From Streptomyces griseocarneus (GTDB lineage Bacteria; Actinomycetota; Actinomycetes; Streptomycetales; Streptomycetaceae), in contig NZ_BNBL01000011.1 in assembly GCF_014655595.1 (NCBI RefSeq), positions 1-64,000 of the forward strand: 64,000 nt of DNA, read 5' to 3'. The position numbers were made by a program, and so were the translations under genes. The notes under the pieces are model-generated. The model was not told the origin of the DNA. It saw only the letters and a program-made list of their open reading frames with translations, and made no database searches. How positions within the stretch are numbered: position 1 is the first letter of the stretch; every line of letters starts with the position of its first letter. Below are positions 1 to 8,227 of this stretch, piece after piece.

Positions 1-569
1 CCGCCGGCGTCAAGCACGCCGTCGTCGCCGACATCCACGGCGTCGTCCACGCCGGCCGCCCCGACCTCGTCTCCGCCGACCCCGGATCCGCGCTGCGCTG
101 GATCGCCGACAACACCAACCCCGAAGGCATCACCGGCACCCTCAAGGAAGCCGTGCGCGGCGCCGACGTCTTCATCGGCGTCTCCGCCCCCAACGTCCTG
201 AACGGCGAGGACGTGGCCGCCATGGCCGACGACGCCATCGTCTTCGCGCTCGCCAACCCCGACCCCGAGGTCGAGCCCGCGATCGCCCGCCAGACCGCCG
301 CCGTCGTCGCCACCGGCCGCTCCGACTTCCCCAACCAGATCAACAACGTGCTGGTCTTCCCCGGCGTCTTCCGCGGCCTGCTCGACGCCCAGTCCCGCAC
401 GGTCAACACCGACATGATGCTCGCCGCCGCCCGCGCCCTCGCCGACGTCGTCGCCGGCGACGAACTCAACGCCAACTACATCATCCCCAGCGTCTTCAAC
501 CCGAATGCCACCGCGGCCGTCGCCGCCGCGGTGAAGCAGGCGGCGACGGTGCTCCGTCAGGGCGAATGA
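1..569 (+). CDS. NAD(P)-dependent malic enzyme, C-terminal part (5' end outside window)
   Basis: Frame 3 is open from the left edge to the stop at 567-569 and encodes about 188 residues of the C-terminal NAD(P)-binding half of a malic enzyme (malate to pyruvate plus CO2). Recognisable family stretches are GVSAPNVL, the NPDPEV turn after the beta strand IVFALA, and the segment NQINNVLVFPGVFRG. The rest matches the usual malic-enzyme C-terminus, including DELNANYIIPSVFN. The N-terminal domain with the catalytic Tyr/Lys lies outside. A strong hairpin follows about 110 bp downstream. Confidence in the family is high; NAD versus NADP preference cannot be read from this part. Confidence 0.93.
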   Translation, partial: AGVKHAVVADIHGVVHAGRPDLVSADPGSALRWIADNTNPEGITGTLKEAVRGADVFIGVSAPNVLNGEDVAAMADDAIVFALANPDPEVEPAIARQTAAVVATGRSDFPNQINNVLVFPGVFRGLLDAQSRTVNTDMMLAAARALADVVAGDELNANYIIPSVFNPNATAAVAAAVKQAATVLRQGE

Positions 570-680
570 GCGGTTGCCGGACTCCTCGCGGGCGTCGGTG
601 TCCGGGGCCCACACCTCGTCACCGCACCGGACACGCGTCCGCGCGGATCCGCACCACCTGACCCTCCAACCGGAACACTG

Positions 681-721
681 CCGTGGGCCTCTGGGCCGGC
701 CTGGCAGGCAGAGGCCCACGG
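681..721 (+). terminator. Rho-independent-type hairpin after malic enzyme gene
   Basis: A perfect 13-bp inverted repeat (CCGTGGGCCTCTG, 681-693, with its complement at 709-721) has a 15-nt loop. There is no clear U-tract, as is common in Streptomyces. It lies between the malic enzyme gene and a convergent gene, so it may terminate either strand. Confidence 0.6.
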
Positions 722-822
722 CGACAACCACCCCCGCCGGGCCGCCAGCTCCGGACGGCGGCCCACCCGCCTACCGCCACCCTGACTCGCTGATCAGGCA
801 GGCCCGCCCGGGCCGGGGCGCG

Positions 823-2121
823 TCAGAGCCGGACAGCCTGAATCGTTTTGGAGGAGACTCCGTACAGGACCCCTGAGATGACATACGGGGTGCCCGAATA
901 GGCGTCGCCGGTGGTCAGGCGCCATGTCGGTCTGCCGGTGCAGGTGCTGTAGGCCCACCAGTCCGAGTCGTGGGCGACGATCACGTCGTCACCGGCGGCC
1001 AAGGGCACCGACCAGCACGTCTCCAGGCGATCGGTACGCCACAGCTTCCTTCCGCTGTCCGCGGACAGCGCAAGCACATAGCCGCGGCTCCCTCCCATGC
1101 CGAAGAAGTCACCGGTCCCGTGCCCGTACCCGTCATCGGAAGTGAGGAAGATACGCCCACCGTGCCGGAGGGGGAACGGGCGGCAGACATCCTTGGTGAC
1201 GGTCCGCCGCCAGCGCTGTTCACCACTTGCGGCGTCATAGGCGGCGAGGTCCCCACCGGAGGTGCACACGTACACGGTGCTGCCATCCGCCGCAGCGGTG
1301 ATCGCCCCGTCCATGGCCTCCGCCCGCCACCGGCGTTCACCCGCTTCGGTGCCGTACGCACACAACCGGAGCTGCTCGTCGAGCAGGTAGACGGTGCCAC
1401 CGTCCGGCGCGAGATCGATGGCATCCCCCTCGCCGAAGGCCGGTGCCTTCCAGCGCGCCACACCGGTGCGCGGATCCAATGCCCCGACCGGGCGCGTGTC
1501 GGCCTTCGCGTCGGTGAGCTTGCCGGTACGGGCCAGCAGAAGCCGCTGCCGAGGCAGGGCCCGGAAGATCCTGGACGACGGGGCGCTCCAGCGCTCCCGT
1601 CCGGTGGCAGCGTCCAGACCGCACAGAACACCCTGCGCAAAAGGAGCCTCGTCGTCGGTACTGCGCTGCAGGTCGACGCAGACGGTGGAGCCGACTACCA
1701 CCGGCGTCCACGGAGAGCCCGTCCCCACCGGCCCCGCGGACCACAGCTCCCGCCCATCCTCCGCCCGGTGCGCCCGGACCACGCCGTCATCAGCGACTTG
1801 GTACACAGTGCCCTCGGCAACCGCGATGGGGCCGCCCTCCCGGTGCTCCTTGCCGACCTGCACGCTCCAGCGGCCGCGCCCAGTGGCGGGATCCACCGCG
1901 AGCAGGTGGGGAGGGTACTGCGTGGAGGTGAAGAGGCTGTGCCCGTCGTGAGTCAGACTCCAGCGCAGCTCATCCTGCGCCTCGTAGGTCCACGTGGGTG
2001 TCCGCAGCGGCGGGGCGGGGACGTCCTCGTCGCGCAGGAATTCCCACCCCGCGTAGCCACCGGCCCCCAGGACGCCGACGGTCGCGGAGAGGAGGAAGGC
2101 CCGCCGCGACGGGCGATGCAT
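823..2121 (-). CDS. Exported PQQ-binding-like beta-propeller repeat protein
   Basis: Predicted 432 aa. The N-terminus MHRPSRRAFLLSATVGVLGA is a twin-arginine-type signal (SRRAF followed by a hydrophobic run), so I chose the ATG at 2121; an in-frame start six codons earlier exists. The mature part carries repeated beta-propeller blades of the PQQ-like type: LLAVDPATGRGRWSVQVG, LWSAGPVG, LCGLDAATGRERWSA, ALDPRTGVARW, AAYDAASGEQRWRR and LALSADSGRKLWRT. Each has the GxxxW closing signature. Function is unknown; such proteins often act as extracytoplasmic scaffolds or sensors, and no PQQ-enzyme catalytic residues are evident. It is convergent with the malic enzyme and followed upstream by a same-strand hydrolase. 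Confidence 0.8.
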   Translation of the reverse strand: MHRPSRRAFLLSATVGVLGAGGYAGWEFLRDEDVPAPPLRTPTWTYEAQDELRWSLTHDGHSLFTSTQYPPHLLAVDPATGRGRWSVQVGKEHREGGPIAVAEGTVYQVADDGVVRAHRAEDGRELWSAGPVGTGSPWTPVVVGSTVCVDLQRSTDDEAPFAQGVLCGLDAATGRERWSAPSSRIFRALPRQRLLLARTGKLTDAKADTRPVGALDPRTGVARWKAPAFGEGDAIDLAPDGGTVYLLDEQLRLCAYGTEAGERRWRAEAMDGAITAAADGSTVYVCTSGGDLAAYDAASGEQRWRRTVTKDVCRPFPLRHGGRIFLTSDDGYGHGTGDFFGMGGSRGYVLALSADSGRKLWRTDRLETCWSVPLAAGDDVIVAHDSDWWAYSTCTGRPTWRLTTGDAYSGTPYVISGVLYGVSSKTIQAVRL

Positions 2122-2176
2122 GTTCGAATTCAATAACACGCCCGAAATTTAGCGCGCCCGGCACGGCGATTCTGTG

Positions 2177-2905
2177 TCAGCTCAGGTGCCGGGCGAAGAA
2201 TTCCAGCGAGCTGTCCACTTCGAAGCCCGGCACGTCCCCATGCTTGCCAGGGTTGGCGTGCAGCGTCTTCTCGGCTGAGGCCAGGGCGTCGAACAGGGCC
2301 AGGCTCTGGTCCCGCAGGACCATCTGGTCGTCCCACTGAACCAGGAACTGCACGGGGACGGTGATCCGTGCGGCGTCCTCGGCCAGCCCGTGCACACCGA
2401 GCAGGCCCAGCACCGCGGCGCGGATCCGGGGCTCGGCGGCGATGAGCGGGATGCCGAGCCCGCAGCCCATCGACATGCCGCAGTAACCCACTGGGCCATC
2501 GCCGACCTGGTCGAGGCGCTGGACCGCGGTCAGGACCGCCTGCCAGTCCGCGACCGCCTGACCCGCCAGATGACTGTGCATGGCGGCGACCAGCGCGCCG
2601 GGATTCTCGCCTGCGGCCATGCCGGTCCGCATCTCGGCCGCGATCCGGCCGAACTCCTCGTCCTTGGGGCGGTCACCGTGATTCGGTGCGTCGATCGCGA
2701 CGACTGCGAAGCCCTCGGCCGCATAGCGGCGCGCACGGGACGCGATGCCGGGAGCCATCTTGTGCTGCCCGCCGCCGTGGCCCAGGAGAATCAGGGGACG
2801 GCTACCGTTGGCGTCCTGCGGTGTCCACAGCACGCCGGGAATCTCGTCGAGGATGAAGAACTGTTCGGTGACGTCGTCCGACGACGTCTGAGAGGTGAAG
2901 CGCAT
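2177..2905 (-). CDS. Alpha/beta hydrolase (dienelactone-hydrolase-like)
   Basis: Predicted 242 aa starting MRFTSQTSS at 2905; the open frame runs further upstream, but the leading residues look non-coding. The fold is shown by the oxyanion segment ILLGHGGGQHK, the nucleophile elbow GYCGMSMGCG (Ser in GxSxG), a likely acid in VQWDDQMV and the catalytic His in NPGKHGDVPG. The segment FAVVAIDAPNHGDRP is typical of DLH-like hydrolases. Substrate unknown. It is separated by 55 bp from the exported propeller gene downstream on the same strand. Confidence 0.85.
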   Translation of the reverse strand: MRFTSQTSSDDVTEQFFILDEIPGVLWTPQDANGSRPLILLGHGGGQHKMAPGIASRARRYAAEGFAVVAIDAPNHGDRPKDEEFGRIAAEMRTGMAAGENPGALVAAMHSHLAGQAVADWQAVLTAVQRLDQVGDGPVGYCGMSMGCGLGIPLIAAEPRIRAAVLGLLGVHGLAEDAARITVPVQFLVQWDDQMVLRDQSLALFDALASAEKTLHANPGKHGDVPGFEVDSSLEFFARHLS

Positions 2906-3128
2906 CAGCGTTTCAAGCCTTTCGGGATGCCTTGTGCGGGCGCTCCCTAGGCCATGCGAGAGAGGGAGCCCCGACCTGTCACAGCGTTGATCGGTCTCAC
3001 CTCCTCGAATTCGCGGTACTGCACGGCGGGCTGAAAGTATCACAAGGACCAGTGCCTCGCGGAGGGCGAATGGTGCCCGTCGTCGTACCGGTCGCGGCAG
3101 GGCGTGCTCGGCGCCGTAAGTGCCCAAT

Positions 3129-4001
3129 TCACATGGGGCGTTGCCCCCCTGTGGCGCACGAGGCGTCCGCGTGCCCCAAAAGGAGCATCGCGTCATGGTC
3201 GGGGCTGTCCGGCTCGGCCTGGTAGACGATCAGCCGGTGGCCGTCGGTGCGGGCGACCTCGTACGCCTCGTAGCTCAACATCATGGTCCCGGTGGCAGGG
3301 TGGGTGAAATGCTTGCGTCCGTTGGTGCGGTTGCGCACCTCGTACCGCTGCCACAGCGTCGCGAACTCCTCGCTCTTGACGATGAGCTCGCCGACCACGC
3401 CGGTGACGTCGGGCGCGTCCGGGTACCGCCCGGCCGCCGCACGCAGATGGGCGACGGTGGCTGCCGCGACGTCCTCCCAGTTGCCGTACAGCCTGCGCGC
3501 GGCAGGGTGGAGGAAGGTGTAGCGGGCGGTGTTCCGGCGCGGCCCGGGCCACTCCTCGATGCCGGGCAGGAGACGCAGACCGCGTGTGTTGGCGGCCAGC
3601 AGGTCGTTGGCCCGGCTGAGCACGTACGCGGGACAGGGGTCGACGATCTCCAGCATGCGCAGCACATCCGGGCGCAGGACACGCTGCGGCGCGGTCCCCG
3701 GTTCCGCAACGTCCCGGGGCGCCTTGGCGAGTTCGAAGAGGTGCCGACGCTCGTCCTCGTCCAGACGGAGCACCCGGGCGACCGCCTCCAGGACCGCCGG
3801 ACCCGGACGGTGCTGCTTGCCCTGTTCCAGCCGCCGGTAGTACTCGATGCTGACGCCCGCGAGCAGCGCCACCTCCTCGCGGCGCAGGCCCGTGATGCGC
3901 CGGCGCCCGGTTGTTGCCGGCAGGCCGGCCTGCTCGGGCGTGACCCTGGCCCGCCGCGTCTGCAGGAACTCTCCCAGTCCGGGTGCGTTGTCGATGTCCA
4001 C
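3129..4001 (-). CDS. XRE-type regulator with MmyB-like ligand domain
   Basis: About 290 aa from a GTG at 4001 (VDIDNAPGLGEFLQTRRARV). The N-terminal helix-turn-helix is clear (GLRREEVALLAGVSIEYYRR). Residues from about 100 to 275 match the MmyB-like ligand-binding domain of actinobacterial regulators (LANTR/LP segment, PAARRLYGNWEDVAAATVAHL, GELIVKSEEFATLW, FTHPATGTMML). The gene is divergent from a 3-hydroxyisobutyrate-dehydrogenase-like reductase across about 165 bp, the usual arrangement for this regulator class, so it most likely controls that gene. No strong ribosome-binding site precedes the GTG, so the exact start is uncertain. Confidence 0.85.
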   Translation of the reverse strand: MDIDNAPGLGEFLQTRRARVTPEQAGLPATTGRRRITGLRREEVALLAGVSIEYYRRLEQGKQHRPGPAVLEAVARVLRLDEDERRHLFELAKAPRDVAEPGTAPQRVLRPDVLRMLEIVDPCPAYVLSRANDLLAANTRGLRLLPGIEEWPGPRRNTARYTFLHPAARRLYGNWEDVAAATVAHLRAAAGRYPDAPDVTGVVGELIVKSEEFATLWQRYEVRNRTNGRKHFTHPATGTMMLSYEAYEVARTDGHRLIVYQAEPDSPDHDAMLLLGHADASCATGGQRPM

Positions 4002-4167
4002 GTGTCGAGTATGACGATCACTCCGCCACGCAAGAGGGGCCCTGCGAGGGCCCCTCTTGACCGGGTGTCCCCGAAGGGGTCCCGCCCACGCAGACTGGGG
4101 CCCCGGCGGCCGTGAACCGACGCAGCAGACGGCCGTCGTAGGAAGCCAGGCGAAAGGAACCACAGCA

Positions 4168-5031
4168 ATGGCGAACGTGGCAGTGATAGGGCTCGGCATC
4201 ATGGGTCAGGGGATGGCCGAGAACCTCCTGAAGCACGGTCACACCGTGACCGTATGGAACCGAACCCCGCACAAGGCGGCCGAACTCGCCGGCGCGGGAG
4301 CCACCGTGGCGGCCACCCCGGCCGAGGCCGCGGCCCGCGCCGACGTCGTCTTCGAAGTGACCGCCGACGACAGCTCCTCCCGCGCCGTCTGGCTGGGGCC
4401 CGACGGCATCCTGGCAGGCGCCGCCCGGAACGCCGTCCTCATCGCCTCCGCCACCCTGTCGGTCGACTGGATCGAGGACCTCGCCACCCGGTGCGCGGGG
4501 CAGGGCGTGACCTTCTACGACATGCCGCTCACCGGCGGAGCCGCCGCCGCCCGTACGGGCAACCTGGTTCTCCTCGCGGGCGGCGACGCGAGCGGCCTGC
4601 CCGCACTGCGGCCGGTGTTCGACGCGATCGCCCGGGATGTACGGCACTTCGGGCCGGCCGGCGCGGGCACCCGCTTCAAGCTGATCCTCAACGCCCTGCA
4701 GGCCGTCCACCTGGCGGGGTTCGGGGAGGCGCTCCGCCTGGCCGAGGCGGCGGGCCTCGACCCGAACCAGGTCGGCGAGGCCCTGCTCGACCGCCCCGGC
4801 GGTGTGGTCACCCGACTCGCCTGGGACAGCTACCTGACCCCGCCCGAGCCGCTGAACTTCTCCGCCGCATGGGCCCACAAGGACCTCACCTACGCGGCCC
4901 GCATGGCCGAAGGGACCGGCCAGGACCGCCACCCTCTCCTCGACGGCGTCCTCTCCCTCTTCGCCGCCGCGCTCGCCGAGGGACGAGGCGAGGAGGACTG
5001 GAGCACGGTGAACCCGGTCGCACCGCGGTAG
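4168..5031 (+). CDS. NAD(P)-dependent oxidoreductase, 3-hydroxyisobutyrate dehydrogenase family
   Basis: 287 aa from the ATG at 4168, preceded by GAAAGGAA. The Rossmann motif VIGLGIMGQGMAENL occupies residues 5-19. The family substrate segment is PLTGGAAAARTGNLVLLAGG, and the catalytic lysine is expected in GTRFKLILNAL. The C-terminal helical domain ends in LSLFAAALAEGRGEEDWS, as in the all-alpha domain of this family. It acts on a beta-hydroxyacid or imine substrate that cannot be specified. It is divergent from the MmyB-like regulator at 3129-4001, its probable controller. Confidence 0.9.
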   Translation: MANVAVIGLGIMGQGMAENLLKHGHTVTVWNRTPHKAAELAGAGATVAATPAEAAARADVVFEVTADDSSSRAVWLGPDGILAGAARNAVLIASATLSVDWIEDLATRCAGQGVTFYDMPLTGGAAAARTGNLVLLAGGDASGLPALRPVFDAIARDVRHFGPAGAGTRFKLILNALQAVHLAGFGEALRLAEAAGLDPNQVGEALLDRPGGVVTRLAWDSYLTPPEPLNFSAAWAHKDLTYAARMAEGTGQDRHPLLDGVLSLFAAALAEGRGEEDWSTVNPVAPR

Positions 5032-5044
5032 CGGGGGCCCAGTC

Positions 5045-5078
5045 CCCTGTTCGGCACGCGGTCCCTGTTCGGCACGCG
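5045..5078. repeat. Two-copy tandem repeat downstream of reductase
   Basis: The 16-mer CCCTGTTCGGCACGCG occurs at 5045-5060 and again at 5063-5078, a tandem duplication with an 18-bp period just after the reductase stop. No function is apparent; it may be slippage. Confidence 0.6.
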
Positions 5079-5234
5079 TCGAGCTCTCCTCCGCGCGGAC
5101 CAGGGCCGCAGGTACGGACGTAGCAGGCGCGAGGCCGAACACGGCCTGGAGTGGGCCGGGGCCGGGACGCACGGGTCGGCCTCGGACGAGCGGCTGCACG
5201 GCGCAGGGCAAGCCGCCACCGGCCGACGATGGCC

Positions 5235-5324
5235 GCCGCCGTCGATTCCGAGCTCGTAGATGGCCAGGACCTGCTCGGCGTGCTCGGCCCGCATCGCCGT
5301 GACGCAGGCAGCGGCGACCGTCAT
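5235..5324 (-). pseudogene. Truncated arsN-type GNAT acetyltransferase
   Basis: The frame opening at 5324 reads MTVAAACVTAMRAEHAEQ and then VLAIYELGIDGG, the N-terminus of ArsN/phosphinothricin-type GNAT acetyltransferases often found at the end of actinobacterial ars operons. After about 30 residues the similarity stops and the frame continues as low-complexity sequence. Its ATG overlaps the arsC stop as ATGA (5321-5324), so the original translational coupling is still visible although the enzyme is lost. I infer a 3' deletion. Confidence 0.6.
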
Positions 5325-5740
5325 CGCGCGCGGGCCTCGATGCCGAGGTCGCCGAGCAGGCCTCGGACGCGCTGCTCGATCTCGTCGCGGATCGGGCGGA
5401 CGGCGGCGACGCCCTGACCGGCGGGGTCCTCCAGCTTCCAGTCGAGGTACCGCTTGCCGGGGAAGTACGGGCAGGCGTCTCCGCAGCCCATGGTGATCAC
5501 CACGTCCGAGGACTGCACCGCTTCCGCCGTGAGGACCTTCGGGGTCTCGGCGGAGATGTCGATGCCGATCTCCCGCATGGCCTCGACGACGGCCGGGTTG
5601 ACCGTCTCGGCCGGGGCGGAGCCGGCGGAGCGGACCTCGACGCGGCCTGCGCCGAGGTGGGTGAGGAAGGCGGCGCCCATCTGGGAGCGTCCGGCGTTGT
5701 GGACGCACACGAACAGGACGGAGGGCTTGGTCTCAGGCAC
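5321..5740 (-). CDS. arsC: Arsenate reductase, LMW-phosphatase type
   Basis: 139 aa from a GTG at 5740, chosen because GGAAGG sits 8 nt upstream; the longer open frame is not conserved. The active-site loop VLFVCVHNAGRSQMG is the Cx5R signature of low-molecular-weight phosphatase-like arsenate reductases. Further family residues are SAGSAPAETVNPAVVEAM and ITMGCGDACPYFPGK with the resolving cysteines. It reduces arsenate to arsenite in the cytoplasm for export by the Acr3 pump, whose gene overlaps it by 8 bp. Its stop overlaps the start of the arsN remnant. Confidence 0.93.
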   Translation of the reverse strand: MPETKPSVLFVCVHNAGRSQMGAAFLTHLGAGRVEVRSAGSAPAETVNPAVVEAMREIGIDISAETPKVLTAEAVQSSDVVITMGCGDACPYFPGKRYLDWKLEDPAGQGVAAVRPIRDEIEQRVRGLLGDLGIEARAR

Positions 5741-6836
5741 GGGCGGAACCTTCCGGGGCGGTGACCAACAGGTCGGCGGTGGGTGAGGGGAAGTAGCGGC
5801 GGGCGGCCAGGGCGACATGGACGAGGCCGATGAGGACAGGGACTTCGATGAGCGGGCCGACGACTCCGGCCAGGGCCTGGCCGGAGGAAGCCCCGAAGGT
5901 GGCGATGGTGACTGCGATGGCCAGCTCGAAGTTGTTGCCCGCCGCGGTGAACGCGAGTGTCGTCGTGCGCGGGTGGTCCAGGCCGACCGCGCGGCCGAGG
6001 GCCATGGATCCGGCCCACATCACGGCAAAGTAGGCCAGCAGGGGCAGCGCGATCCGGGCAACGTCAAGCGGCCGAGAGGTGATCGCGTCGCCCTGGAGGG
6101 CGAACAGCACGACGATCGTGAACAGCAGACCGTACAGAGCGAACGGCCCGATGCGCGGGATCAGCTTCGCTTCGTACCAGGTGCGGCCCTTGGCCTTTTC
6201 GCCGAGGCGGCGGGTGAGGTATCCGGCGGCCAGCGGGATGCCCAGGAAGATCAGGACGCTGCGGGCGATCTCCCGTACGGACACGTTCAGGCCGGTGGTC
6301 TCCAGACCCAGCCAGCCGGGCAGGACGGAGAGGTAGAACCAGCCGAGCGCGGAGAACGTGATCACCTGGAAGACGCTGTTGAGCGCCACCAGCACGGCGG
6401 CGGCCTCGCGGTCGCCGCAGGCCAGGTCGTTCCAGATGATGACCATGGCGATGCAGCGGGCGAGTCCCACGACGATCAGGCCGGTGCGGTATTCGGGGAG
6501 GTCCGGCAGGAACAGCCAGGCGAGGGCGAACATCACCGCGGGGCCGAGCACCCAGTTGATCACCAAGGACGGGATCAGGAGGCGGCGGTCGCGGGTGACG
6601 GTGTCGAGGCGGTCGTAGCGGACCTTGGCCAGGACCGGGTACATCATCACCAGCAGGCCGAGCGCGATCGGCAGGGAGACGCCGGTGACGGTGACCTTCG
6701 CGAGCGCGTCGCCCAGGCCGGGGACGAGGCGGCCCAGGCCGAGGCCGGCGCCCATCGCGGCGAGGATCCACACGGCGAGGTAGCGGTCGAGGAAGGACAG
6801 CCGGGCCGCCACCGGGGCGGCCGTCGGGCGCGTCAC
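5733..6836 (-). CDS. acr3: ACR3-family arsenite efflux permease
   Basis: 367 aa from a GTG at 6836 that overlaps the arsR stop as GTGA. About ten hydrophobic segments are visible. The hallmark region GLARCIAMVIIWNDLACGD contains the conserved arsenite-transport cysteine of ACR3 proteins, and the C-terminal half has FTAAGNNFELAIAVTIATFG. It exports arsenite through the cytoplasmic membrane. It is the middle gene of arsR-acr3-arsC, with overlapping junctions on both sides that imply one coupled operon. It is sometimes annotated ArsB, but the sequence is ACR3-type. Confidence 0.94.
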   Translation of the reverse strand: MTRPTAAPVAARLSFLDRYLAVWILAAMGAGLGLGRLVPGLGDALAKVTVTGVSLPIALGLLVMMYPVLAKVRYDRLDTVTRDRRLLIPSLVINWVLGPAVMFALAWLFLPDLPEYRTGLIVVGLARCIAMVIIWNDLACGDREAAAVLVALNSVFQVITFSALGWFYLSVLPGWLGLETTGLNVSVREIARSVLIFLGIPLAAGYLTRRLGEKAKGRTWYEAKLIPRIGPFALYGLLFTIVVLFALQGDAITSRPLDVARIALPLLAYFAVMWAGSMALGRAVGLDHPRTTTLAFTAAGNNFELAIAVTIATFGASSGQALAGVVGPLIEVPVLIGLVHVALAARRYFPSPTADLLVTAPEGSARA

Positions 6837-7228
6837 GAGGGGGCCTCGACAGGCTCGGGCAGGGGCTGCCCGGCAGGGCGGGTGAGGATGCCGGCGAGGC
6901 GGTCGGTCGTCTCCGGCAGCAGCCGGTAGTACACCCACGTCCCGCGCCGCTCCGAGGCGATCAGCCCGGCCTCGCGCAGGAGCTTGAGGTGGTGGGAGAT
7001 CGTCGGCTGCGACAGGTCGAAGGCCGGGGTGAGGTCGCAGACGCACACTTCGCCGCCGGCCCGGGAGGCGATCATCGACAGCAGCCGCAGCCGGACCGGG
7101 TCGCCCAGGGCCTTGAAGACCCTGGCCAGCTCCACGGCCTGGTCCTCGGCCAGCGGGGCGGTCAGCAGACCGGGGCAGCAGCCGTCAGCGCCTTCCTGCC
7201 CGAGCACAACGAATTCCTGATTCGACAT
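6833..7228 (-). CDS. arsR: ArsR-family arsenite-responsive repressor
   Basis: 131 aa. The winged-helix region DLSQPTISHHLKLLREAGLI is preceded by the metalloid-binding motif EVCVCDL (CxC in helix alpha3), and an N-terminal CC pair (GADGCCPG) may add a ligand. It should repress its own operon until arsenite binds. It starts at 7228 next to the repeated TCGATACAAG sites in the 97-bp region shared with divergent arsI, which are its likely operators. Confidence 0.93.
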   Translation of the reverse strand: MSNQEFVVLGQEGADGCCPGLLTAPLAEDQAVELARVFKALGDPVRLRLLSMIASRAGGEVCVCDLTPAFDLSQPTISHHLKLLREAGLIASERRGTWVYYRLLPETTDRLAGILTRPAGQPLPEPVEAPS

Positions 7229-7247
7229 ATGTCTATGTTGACACCTG

Positions 7248-7307
7248 TCGATTCAAGGCGCAACCTTGTATCGAAATCGATCGATACAAGGGGATCATCG
7301 ATACAAG
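7248..7307. promoter_or_regulatory. Divergent ars promoter region with four ArsR-like half sites
   Basis: The 10-mer TCGATACAAG occurs at 7281-7290 and 7298-7307, inverted at 7265-7274, and with one mismatch (TCGATTCAAG) at 7248-7257. The 7265/7281 pair forms a perfect 10-bp inverted repeat with a 6-bp spacer. A TTGACA at 7238-7243 could be a -35 element for arsI. The placement between arsR and arsI suggests operators for ArsR; this is inference. Confidence 0.7.
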
Positions 7308-7325
7308 AGGATCGAGGAGATCGTC

Positions 7326-7835
7326 ATGTCCCGCGTTCAGCTGGCCCTCAACGTCGCCGACCTCGAAGCGTCGGTGACCTTCTACTCCAAGCTCTTCGGC
7401 GTCGAGCCCGCCAAGCGCCGGCCCGGCTACGCGAACTTCGCCATCGCCGAGCCGCCGCTGAAGCTCGTCCTCATCGAGGGCGAGGCCGGCCAGGACACCC
7501 GCCTGGACCACCTCGGCGTCGAGGTCGAGAGCACCGAGGTGGTCACGGCCGCCGCCGAGCGCCTGAAGGCGGCCGGGCTGGCCACCTTCGAGGAGAACGA
7601 CACCTCCTGCTGCTACGCGCTCCAGGACAAGGTCTGGGTCCACGGCCCCGGCCGCGAGCCCTGGGAGGTCTACGTCGTCAAGGCCGACGCCGACACCCTC
7701 AGCAAGAGCGCCGACAACACCCCGGACGCGTGCTGCGGCACCACCTCCTGCTGCACCCCCGACGAGCAGGCCATCGACCCCGACCGGACTCCGGCCGAGG
7801 CCAAGGCTGCAGCAGGATGCTCCTGCGGCAGCTGA
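7326..7835 (+). CDS. arsI: ArsI/CadI-type VOC metalloenzyme
   Basis: 169 aa from the ATG at 7326, with GAGGAGA upstream. The N-terminal vicinal-oxygen-chelate fold (VQLALNVADLEASVTFYSKL, TRLDHLGVEVES, EPWEVYVVKAD) provides His/Glu metal ligands. The NDTSCCYALQDKVWVHGP segment has the adjacent cysteine pair that binds trivalent organoarsenicals in ArsI C-As lyases. The tail is cysteine-rich (ACCGTTSCCTPDE and a final GCSCGS). It probably cleaves the C-As bond of methylarsenite; CadI-type metal resistance is the alternative. It is divergent from arsR and shares its operator region. Confidence 0.88.
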   Translation: MSRVQLALNVADLEASVTFYSKLFGVEPAKRRPGYANFAIAEPPLKLVLIEGEAGQDTRLDHLGVEVESTEVVTAAAERLKAAGLATFEENDTSCCYALQDKVWVHGPGREPWEVYVVKADADTLSKSADNTPDACCGTTSCCTPDEQAIDPDRTPAEAKAAAGCSCGS

Positions 7836-7859
7836 CCTCATTCCGAGATGTAGCCGCTC

Positions 7860-8118
7860 AAGGCCCCAACAGGGAAGGCTGGTTGTTCTTGACCGCCAGC
7901 AGGTAGTGCGCCTACTGGTGCCGGGGGAGGAAGCGGACGTGCTCGCGCTGGGTGTGCGGACGGGACGTGGCCGTTGCGGGAGCCGCGGGCACTCTTGCCG
8001 TCCACTGCGACTGTGGTAGCCCCGGCCGGATCGCCCCCGGCCAAGACGGCCGGCCCACCTGGGCAGACCCGCTCCAGCACCCGGCGGATGATCGCGGCGC
8101 TGGGTTGCGTCAGGCACG
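7860..8118 (-). pseudogene. ISAs1-family transposase remnant
   Basis: In shifted reverse-strand frames, pieces of an ISAs1-type DDE transposase can be read: IIRRVLERV, TTVAVDGKSARGS (the first catalytic Asp region) and HYLLAVKNNQPSLLGP. They are joined by frame changes and deletions, so this is a dead fragment. It fills most of the gap between arsI and the LLM oxidoreductase. Confidence 0.65.
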
Positions 8119-8227
8119 GCCACCCCGCCCTGCGACGCTACAAGATCACGCGACTCCGCAACGGCCCTGCACCGGGACCTGCCATGCTGAGCGGGTTCGA
8201 TTCGATCCTCACACCTTGGAGGTTCTG

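Noticed and set aside
970..2136. Long plus-strand ORF (388 codons) opposite the propeller gene
   Set aside because: It is the antisense shadow of the PQQ-like gene; high GC makes such frames open. The translation has no domain, while the reverse strand has a signal and blade repeats.
5817..6929. 370-codon plus-strand ORF opposite acr3
   Set aside because: Gln/Glu/Asp/Gly-rich low-complexity translation mirrors the acr3 codons; no domain.
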